Source: Amycolatopsis regifaucium
Lineage (GTDB): Bacteria; Actinomycetota; Actinomycetes; Mycobacteriales; Pseudonocardiaceae
Direction: 5' to 3'
Assembly: GCF_001613935.1 (NCBI RefSeq)
Contig: NZ_LQCI01000014.1
Coordinates: forward strand, 7,383 to 71,382
DNA length: 64,000 bases
Shown piece by piece: positions 55,104-64,000 of the stretch. Within the stretch, counting starts at the first letter, position 1. Every line of letters starts with the position of its first letter. The position numbers and the translations under genes are program-made. Under the pieces are notes generated by a model. The model saw only the letters and a list, made by a program, of their open reading frames with translations, did not search any database and was not told the DNA's origin.

Positions 55104-56002
55104 TCCAGGAACCGGGTGATGCCCCGAATCCGTTCCCCGTCCAGAGTAAGCACCATCAGCCCCGCCGGTTCCTCATCGTGACGGCACTGGAACGCGGGCT
55201 GGTTGTTCGCCCGCGTCGGCGTCATGGTGAAAGCCTCGACGGGAATGGCCATGGTGACGCGCAGGAAACCGGCGATCGCGTCGCGACCGTGGTACTCGTG
55301 CGGCGCGGGCGGCATGGCGAGCCAGACGTCGTCGGTCAGCAGGCGGAGGACGCCGTCGAGGTCCCCCTCGGTGAACGCGTCGGCGAACCGCCTGGTCAGC
55401 GCGCGCTCCTGCGCCGACGGACGGTGCGCCGCGCGGGCTCGATGCTTGTCGAGTGAGGCGCGGGCCCGTTGAAGCATGCCCTTGATCGCGGTCTCGGTGG
55501 TACCCAGCATGCTCGCGACCTCGCCGGCCGGGAAGCAAAGGACGTCCCGCAGCACGAGCGTGGCGGCCTGCCTCGGCGGGAGGAGCTGGAGGCCGGTGAT
55601 GAACGCGAGCTCGACGGCCTCCCGGGTGCTGTAGCGCGCTTCGGGGCCGGGCTCGCTGTCCTTGAGGAGCTCGTCCGGGTAGGCCTCCAGCCAGGTGACC
55701 TCGCCGCGACGGCTCGGCTCCGGCGGGTCGAACGGCGGCACCGGCTCGGGTGGACGACGGCGGCCCGTGTCACGCAGGACGTTCAAGCAACGGTTGGTGG
55801 CGATGCGGTACAGCCAGGTACGGAGCGAGGAGCGCCCTTCGAAGGTGTCGAGGCCGCGCCAGGCGGCGAGCAGCGTCTCCTGGACGGCGTCCTCGGCGTC
55901 GGTGAGCGAACCGAGGATACGGTAACAGTGCAGGTGCAGCTCGTGACGATAAGTGCTGGTGAGCTCGCGAAACGCGTGCTCGTCCGGTGCCGTGGTGCCC
56001 AC
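55094..56002 (-). CDS. ECF sigma factor with C-terminal SnoaL-like domain (SigG/SigJ type)
   Basis: The 302-residue protein has sigma region 2 (HCYRILGSLTDAEDAVQETLLAAWRGL, in part; WLYRIATNRCLNVLRD), region 4 (LQLLPPRQAATLVLRDVLCF then LGTTETAIKGMLQRARASL), and an SnoaL/NTF2-like tail of about 110 residues (ALTRRFADAFTEGDLDGVLRLLTDD). In these groups the tail replaces a separate anti-sigma and tunes activity. The WLEAYPDELL linker is of the SigG kind rather than WLPEP of ECF41. It is divergent from an SnoaL-like protein gene, a common target arrangement. Confidence 0.9.
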   Translation of the reverse strand: MGTTAPDEHAFRELTSTYRHELHLHCYRILGSLTDAEDAVQETLLAAWRGLDTFEGRSSLRTWLYRIATNRCLNVLRDTGRRRPPEPVPPFDPPEPSRRGEVTWLEAYPDELLKDSEPGPEARYSTREAVELAFITGLQLLPPRQAATLVLRDVLCFPAGEVASMLGTTETAIKGMLQRARASLDKHRARAAHRPSAQERALTRRFADAFTEGDLDGVLRLLTDDVWLAMPPAPHEYHGRDAIAGFLRVTMAIPVEAFTMTPTRANNQPAFQCRHDEEPAGLMVLTLDGERIRGITRFLDQK

Positions 56003-56012
56003 GGGCCGATCT

Positions 56013-56040
56013 TGTCACGACCTTTTTCGCGGCGCACCGT
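56013..56040 (+). promoter_or_regulatory. Candidate ECF promoter of the SnoaL-like gene
   Basis: TGTCACG (56013-56019), 18 nt, CGT (56038-56040) resembles the TGTCACA/CGTC elements of ECF sigma factors with SnoaL tails. It lies 57 bp upstream of the SnoaL-like gene in the divergent gap. Confidence 0.4.
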
Positions 56041-56096
56041 TCCGTTTCAGGCGGCGGTGGTGTCCAACCTCGTGAAAGTCGACGAAAGGAACCGTC

Positions 56097-56465
56097 ATGA
56101 CCAGCCCAGCTTTGGACGTCGCGCTCTCCTACCACCAGGCCTGGACCGGCAAGAACTTCGAAAAGGCGATGACCTACGTGGCCGACGACATCGTCTGCCA
56201 CGCACCGTCCGGACGCCTTGAAGGCGCGGAGGCGTTTCGCGGGTTCATGGGGCCGTTCACCCAGATCCTGACCGGGTCGAGCCTGCTCGCGGCGTTCGGG
56301 GACGAGACGACCGCGTTGCTGATGTACGACACGGCGACCATCCCGGTGGCCAGCGCGCCTGGCGCCGAGATGCTGACCGTGCGGGAGGGAAAGATCGTGG
56401 AGCTGCGGATCATTTTCGACCGGACTCCGTTCGATGCGGCCCGTGCGGCGGCCGCCGGAGCCTGA
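56097..56465 (+). CDS. SnoaL-like/NTF2-fold protein
   Basis: The 122-residue protein has the NTF2-like cone fold: ALDVALSYHQAWTGKNFEKAM, ADDIVCHAPSGRLEGAEAFRG and AEMLTVREGKIVELRIIFD. The family covers small isomerases, hydrolases and ligand sensors; no catalytic set decides. GAAAGGA precedes ATG 56097. Adjacent to and divergent from a sigma factor with its own SnoaL tail, it is probably that factor's target and might handle or mimic the ligand the tail senses. Confidence 0.85.
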   Translation: MTSPALDVALSYHQAWTGKNFEKAMTYVADDIVCHAPSGRLEGAEAFRGFMGPFTQILTGSSLLAAFGDETTALLMYDTATIPVASAPGAEMLTVREGKIVELRIIFDRTPFDAARAAAAGA

Positions 56466-56475
56466 GCCATGCCCC

Positions 56476-57432
56476 TTAAGCGACCCGCTTGAGCAGGACA
56501 TTCGGCCGCGGGCGGGCTTGGGCCGTGCGAAACGCGGCCTGTAGCTCGTCTGCCACCTTGCCGGGCTCAGTACGCAGCCGGGAGGGGAGTGTCTGCAGCA
56601 CGACGATCCCGGCTGCCACATACCGGGCGTTGCGGGCGACGGTGGCGCGGTAGTCGTCGAAGCTCGTGTGGTAGCGGTACGAATCGATCTCCCACGCCAG
56701 GGCGAGTTCGTCGCACCAGAAGTCCGGCGTGGCGATGTAGCGGCCGTGGACGTCGTAGATCGGGACATTCCACCGGCCTGCTGGGAGACCGGATCTTCGC
56801 CAGAGGCGCCAGGCGTCGGCCTCGGCGACCGATTTGGCTCCGGCGAGGAGCGGGGTGAGCGCTCGTCTCGGCATGGCGGTTCCGGTCGTGCGGCCTCGGT
56901 CGAGTTCGTCGGCGAGCATTTCCGGAGTGCAGAATCGGCGTTGGACGGCTTCGGCCATCATCGTCTGGACCTCGTCTTCGCTGGTGAGCCGTCGTGCGGA
57001 GTCGATGACGGCGCGGGGTACCGGCGCCACCGGGAGACCACCTCGAAGATGCGGTCGCGGCAGGCGGGTGGTGCGCTCGACGTGCACGAATCCCACGTCG
57101 GTGATGTCGCGGCTCGCGGGAATGAGGACATGCACCTCCTCTTCACCGGGGAGTTTTTCGAGGCCATGTCGGCGAAGTGCGTACGTCCCGGTCAGTACCG
57201 CGTCCGTCCGGCCGTGGAGCAAGGCCGCGCGGCCGCGCTGCTCGTCGGTGGGGACACCGTTGCCCAACAACACGATTCCGGGCAGCAGCGCTCGCCATGG
57301 ACCGCCCGGAGCACACCGCCGGGAAATGGTCCTGCGGGGCACACCGATCTCTTCGAGGTCGGCCGCGCGGACCACTTCCAGTCGATCGGGGCAGGTGATC
57401 AAGGGGTCAGTCGCCCAAGTTCCTCTTCGCAC
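56476..57432 (-). CDS. AbiEi-like N-terminal plus Vsr/DUF559-like nuclease-fold protein
   Basis: The 318-residue protein has an N-terminal region like AbiEi-type winged helices (RLEVVRAADLEEIGVPRRTISRR, in part; WRALLPGIVLLGNGVPTDEQRG) and a C-terminal endonuclease-like domain (TPDFWCDELALAWEIDSYRYHTS then RYVAAGIVVLQTLPSRL) with the D-x-n-E-x-D pattern of DUF559/Vsr folds. This architecture is common in actinobacteria as stand-alone genes; toxin, nuclease or regulatory roles are open. I chose GTG 57432; the frame runs to 57708 across a hairpin. No antitoxin partner is adjacent. Confidence 0.75.
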   Translation of the reverse strand: MRRGTWATDPLITCPDRLEVVRAADLEEIGVPRRTISRRCAPGGPWRALLPGIVLLGNGVPTDEQRGRAALLHGRTDAVLTGTYALRRHGLEKLPGEEEVHVLIPASRDITDVGFVHVERTTRLPRPHLRGGLPVAPVPRAVIDSARRLTSEDEVQTMMAEAVQRRFCTPEMLADELDRGRTTGTAMPRRALTPLLAGAKSVAEADAWRLWRRSGLPAGRWNVPIYDVHGRYIATPDFWCDELALAWEIDSYRYHTSFDDYRATVARNARYVAAGIVVLQTLPSRLRTEPGKVADELQAAFRTAQARPRPNVLLKRVA

Positions 57433-57511
57433 CCGGCCACCATGCGCCAGACCACCGACAACTATCGGTCCTTCGCCTGCACGAATGTCCCTGTCATGTC
57501 GAGAAGTGATC

Positions 57512-57558
57512 GTCCATGAAGGAATTGGGACGCTGGACGTCCCAATTCCTTCATGGAC
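57512..57558. repeat. Perfect 21-bp-arm hairpin in a divergent intergenic region
   Basis: Arms 57512-57532 and 57538-57558 pair perfectly over 21 bp around loop CTGGA. The ends ATGAAGGA/TCCTTCAT recall the 30-nt-period family, but the centre (ATTGGGACG) differs. It lies between the divergent nuclease-like and desaturase genes, so it cannot be a terminator for either. Confidence 0.85.
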
Positions 57559-58652
57559 ATCCCTCCGACCGAACCCGAGGGTAGGGCCAGCCCCCGCCCC
57601 CACCCACCTGCTTACCGCATTCACCCCGCCGCCGCCCCCGACCAGACTCACCAGGGTGACCGCAAACCTCCGCACGGGCAGCGACTTCGCCCGCCTCTCC
57701 CGGCGCATCAGCGCAGCGGGCCTGCTCGACCGCCGCCCCGGCTACTACGTCTTCCGCATCGGCCTGGTCGCCACCCTCTTCGTCTCCGGCTGGGTCGCGT
57801 TCTTCGCGATCGGCGACTCCTGGTGGCAACTGGCGATCGCCGCGTTCCAAGCGGTGATGTTCGGCCAGATCGCGCTGCTGTCGCACGATCTCGCGCACCG
57901 CCAGGTGTTCCGGACCCGCCGCCCGAGTGAGATCGCCGGCCGGATCGCGGGCAACCTCGGAGTCGGCATGAGTTACGGCTGGTGGATGGACAAGCACACC
58001 CGCCACCACGCCAACCCGAATCACGAGGATCTCGATCCCGACGTCGATCCGGACATCCTCGTGTGGTCGAAGGATCAGGCGAGGGCCAGCAAGGGTGTCC
58101 CGCGATTCATCGGCCGCTATCAGGCGTTCCTGTTCTTCCCGCTGCTCACGCTCGAAGGTCTCAACCTGCACTTCTCGGGTCTGCGCGCGGTCGCGAAGCC
58201 GGGCCTCCGGGCGCGCCGACTGGAAGCGGCGTTGCTGCTGGCGCATTTCGCGCTCTACTTCAGCGCGCTGCTCGTCGTGCTCTCCCCCGGCAAGGCGCTG
58301 GTCTTCTTCATCGTCCACAAAGCACTGTGGGGTGTCTACATGGGATCGATTTTCGCGCCGAACCACAAGGGGATGCCGATCCTGTCCGGTGACACCGAGC
58401 TCGACTTCCTCCGCAAGCAGGTCCTCACGTCACGCAACGTCCGCGGCGGCCGGGTCGTCGACGTCGCGCTCGGCGGGCTCAACTACCAGATCGAGCACCA
58501 TCTCTTCCCTAGTATGCCGTCACCGGCCCTGCGCCGCGCCCGGCCCATCGTCCAGCGGTACTGCGAAGAGATCGGGGTTCCGTACCACGAGACGGGGCTC
58601 ACCGAGTCCTACAAACTCGCGTTGCGCAGCCTGCACGACGCGGGCGAGCCGA

Positions 58653-62187
<3,535 letters not shown>

Positions 62188-63786
62188 CTAGAACACGTTC
62201 TCGTTTTTGTCGACCGATCCCCGGTCGAGCGCACTGTGCGCTCCGGCACGGCGCCCGGAAAACACGCAATCGGCCAGCGACAGACCGCTCACATAGGACC
62301 TGGAACAGATTCCCACCGCGGTCCGCCCCGCCGCGTACAGCCCGCGAATCGGAACACCGGAGCCGGCCCGGACGGCGCCGGTCTCCTCGTCGACGACCAG
62401 ACCGCCCAGCGTCAGCATCGGACACGGATAACCGATGGTGGGCCGGATCGAGACGTCGATCAGCGAGTACGGCGGCCGGTCCAGCGGCCGCGCGAACTCC
62501 GCGGGCTTGCCCGTCGGATCGGCACCGGAACGGGCGGCCTCGACACTGGCGGCCAGCCCATCCGGATCGATGCCGGCCTTGCGCGCGACGCCTTCGAGCG
62601 AATCGGCGACGACCCGTTGCCGCAGCAGGTAGCGCACCTGAAGACCTTGGAACCATTGGCTTTGCCCGCGCGCGTCGCGCCGGACCTCCCGCACGATGGC
62701 GTCGTCGACCAGCAGCCAGCCGCGCCCCTCGTGCCCGGTGATCATGCGTTCGCCGACGGCGGCGCCGTAGCGCGATTCGTCGATGATCCGCCCGCCCATC
62801 TTGTCCACGAGCAGACCGCCGAGGAACGCCGAGGGCGGGGTGATGAACCGCCAGGCGGAGATCCGCCCGAGTTCCGCGGTGGCCGCGCCCGCCTCGACAC
62901 CGAGCCGGATGCCGGATCCGTCGTCCGCCGACGTCCCGAGCGCCAGCCCGCCGCGATACGCGGGCGCGTGCTCCCGCACCAGCTCGCGGTTCGCGATGAA
63001 CCCGCCCGCCGCGAGCACCACCCCGCGTGAGGCCGAAATCCGCAGCTCACGGCCGTACTGACGTTCGATCCGCTCCACCCGCCGATGCAGTGACTTCCGC
63101 ATCGACGGCACGTAGATCCCCGGTTTCGCGGCATATGCGGCCAGTCTCCGGTGCGCGGCCCGCGCCCGGGCGGGAGCGTCCCGCAAGGTGGACACGACGA
63201 CGCCCGTGACGGTCCCATCGGCGTCCACGACGAGGTTTCGGGCGGCGGTCTGGGGCAGCACCTGGATCCCGCGGCGCCGGACGGCGCCGGCCAGCCGCGC
63301 CATCAGCAGTTTTCCCGAAGTGCCGGGGCCTTTGACGCGATGTCCGCGCGGCGCCGGTTTGGCCGCGTCACGGAAACCGCCCGCCGCCTCACTGCCCGAG
63401 TAGTACAGATAGTGCGCGTCGCTCGGATACGACGTCTTGTACGGACACAGACTCCCCTCGAAGGGGACACCGTTGCCCTCCAGCCAGGTGATCATCTCCG
63501 TACTGCCCACGCAGAACCGCCGCAGGGTCTCCTCGGAGACGACGTCGCCGACCTCGAGCCGCAGGTAGTCGTACATCGCGTCGACGGAATCGTCGACACC
63601 CGCGTCCCGCTGCTGTGCCGTCCCGCCTCCGGCGTAGACGACACCGCCGCTCACCGCGCTCGCGCCACCACCGGAAAACCGGTCCAGGACGAGCACCTTG
63701 GCTCCGGCGTCGGCGGCTTCGATCGCCGCGCAGGCGCCCGCCGCACCGAAGCCCACGATCACCACGTCCGCCACGAGGGAGTCCAT
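62188..63786 (-). CDS. KstD-like FAD-binding steroid dehydrogenase (Rv0785-like)
   Basis: The 532-residue flavoprotein of the KstD/fumarate reductase superfamily has the FAD motif VVIVGFGAAGACAAIEAADAG, SGGVVYAGGGTAQQRDAGV, LAAGGFIANRELVREHAP and the end SYVSGLSLADCVFSGRRAG. It resembles M. tuberculosis Rv0785, a KstR-regulated protein of uncertain substrate, rather than true KstD, which begins 100 bp away on the other strand. It probably dehydrogenates a ketosteroid ring. The stop codon overlaps the hsaA KstR-type box, and another box lies 17 bp before ATG 63786. Confidence 0.82.
   Translation of the reverse strand: MDSLVADVVIVGFGAAGACAAIEAADAGAKVLVLDRFSGGGASAVSGGVVYAGGGTAQQRDAGVDDSVDAMYDYLRLEVGDVVSEETLRRFCVGSTEMITWLEGNGVPFEGSLCPYKTSYPSDAHYLYYSGSEAAGGFRDAAKPAPRGHRVKGPGTSGKLLMARLAGAVRRRGIQVLPQTAARNLVVDADGTVTGVVVSTLRDAPARARAAHRRLAAYAAKPGIYVPSMRKSLHRRVERIERQYGRELRISASRGVVLAAGGFIANRELVREHAPAYRGGLALGTSADDGSGIRLGVEAGAATAELGRISAWRFITPPSAFLGGLLVDKMGGRIIDESRYGAAVGERMITGHEGRGWLLVDDAIVREVRRDARGQSQWFQGLQVRYLLRQRVVADSLEGVARKAGIDPDGLAASVEAARSGADPTGKPAEFARPLDRPPYSLIDVSIRPTIGYPCPMLTLGGLVVDEETGAVRAGSGVPIRGLYAAGRTAVGICSRSYVSGLSLADCVFSGRRAGAHSALDRGSVDKNENVF
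62189..62202. promoter_or_regulatory. KstR-type operator, hsaADCB promoter
   Basis: TAGAACACGTTCTC carries the KstR core with the last base C in place of A. It overlaps the stop codon of the KstD-like gene and is 45 bp upstream of hsaA, giving the hsa operon a promoter of its own inside a larger codirectional unit. Confidence 0.7.
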
Positions 63787-63802
63787 GACCCCACCCTAGA
63801 AC

Positions 63803-63816
63803 TAGAACACGTTCTC
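63803..63816. promoter_or_regulatory. KstR-type operator, KstD-like gene promoter
   Basis: TAGAACACGTTCTC, identical in 14 bases to the hsaA box, lies 17 bp upstream of the KstD-like ATG on the minus strand. Confidence 0.7.
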
Positions 63817-63859
63817 GTCTATGGTGACTGGAGCAGCGCGGATGCAGCTGCATGCTTCC

Positions 63860-63873
63860 TACAACGTGTTCCA
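63860..63873. promoter_or_regulatory. KstR-type operator, kstD promoter
   Basis: TACAACGTGTTCCA fits TnnAACnnGTTnnA at every defined position and ends 12 bp upstream of the kstD start. Together with the box at 63803 it makes a two-operator divergent promoter. Confidence 0.75.
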
Positions 63874-63885
63874 GGTGAGGGGCGT

Positions 63886-64000
63886 ATGGACTACGACGTG
63901 ATCGTGGCGGGCAGTGGTGCCGCCGGGATGACCGCCGCACTGTCCGCAGCCCACCGGGGACTCAAGGTCCTGGTCGTGGAGAAGGCCGCTCACTTCGGCG
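63886..64000 (+). CDS. kstD: 3-ketosteroid delta1-dehydrogenase KstD, N-terminal part (cut by window edge)
   Basis: The ATG at 63886 opens a frame running off the window end. The 38 visible residues, DYDVIVAGSGAAGMTAALSAAHRGLKVLVVEKAAHFG (in part), show the FAD-binding GSGAAGM-x2-A motif and the VVEKA-HFG segment typical of KstD. KstD introduces the delta1 double bond that, with 9alpha-hydroxylation, opens ring B. GTGAGGG lies just upstream as a ribosome site. It is divergent from the KstD-like gene and preceded by a KstR-type box. Confidence 0.85.
   Translation, partial: MDYDVIVAGSGAAGMTAALSAAHRGLKVLVVEKAAHFG

Overview
This is a high-GC actinobacterial chromosome segment, most likely Amycolatopsis or a close Pseudonocardiales relative. 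The evidence is GTG/TTG starts, many 4-nt ATGA/GTGA overlaps, mycobacterial-type SigB, and gene-for-gene resemblance to the M. tuberculosis/Rhodococcus cholesterol regulons. No rRNA, tRNA, insertion sequence, prophage or CRISPR array was seen. All family assignments come from reading the sequence; no database search was run.

Layout. 1-3.4 kb: housekeeping genes (3' end of dtd, sigB with an ECF-type upstream promoter, class I fumarase). 3.5-4.5 kb: two tandem paralogous lipoproteins. 4.6-11.1 kb: an aminophosphonate island (ABC importer, phosphonatase-like HAD hydrolase, FAD amine oxidase, GntR/UTRA regulator). 11.1-13.3 kb: amino-acid permease and a secreted trypsin-like protease.

13.4-26.4 kb: sterol side-chain block under KstR-type boxes: nitronate monooxygenase, fadD19/echA19, a second acyl-CoA synthetase, a DUF35 protein with ltp4 and ltp3, then cyp125/fadA5. 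FadD19, Ltp3 and Ltp4 are known from C24-branched sterol breakdown, so plant sterols are a likely substrate. 26.4-28.7 kb: unrelated small enzymes. 28.9-34.1 kb: first half of the KstR2-type (C/D-ring) regulon: two SDRs, echA20, ipdA, ipdB, ipdC.

34.1-45.6 kb: an 11-kb block of unrelated genes splits that regulon. It holds a hydrolase, DUF2000/Lrp, an acetyltransferase, a secreted DUF1996 protein, and a sigma/anti-sigma pair divergent from a lipoprotein-DUF4142-membrane cytochrome-ferredoxin-ferredoxin reductase operon. The last is the best candidate for an undescribed system: a predicted sigma-controlled trans-membrane electron path. 45.6-54.7 kb: second half of the KstR2 regulon (fadA6, kstR2, ipdF, fadE30, fadD3, an extra enoyl-CoA hydratase, fadE31-33). 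54.7-58.7 kb: HIT protein, ECF sigma with SnoaL tail plus a SnoaL protein, a nuclease-like protein, a desaturase. 58.7-64 kb: ring A/B genes hsaB, hsaC, hsaD, hsaA, a KstD-like flavoprotein and the 5' end of kstD. Together these cover nuclear dehydrogenation (kstD), ring A/B cleavage (hsa), side-chain activation and shortening, and HIP-CoA (C/D ring) degradation.

A second novelty is an intergenic repeat built from 17-bp near-palindromes set at an exact 30-nt period with 13-nt spacers of the form xGC-N7-GCx. It occurs at four loci. A second hairpin family occurs at three loci.
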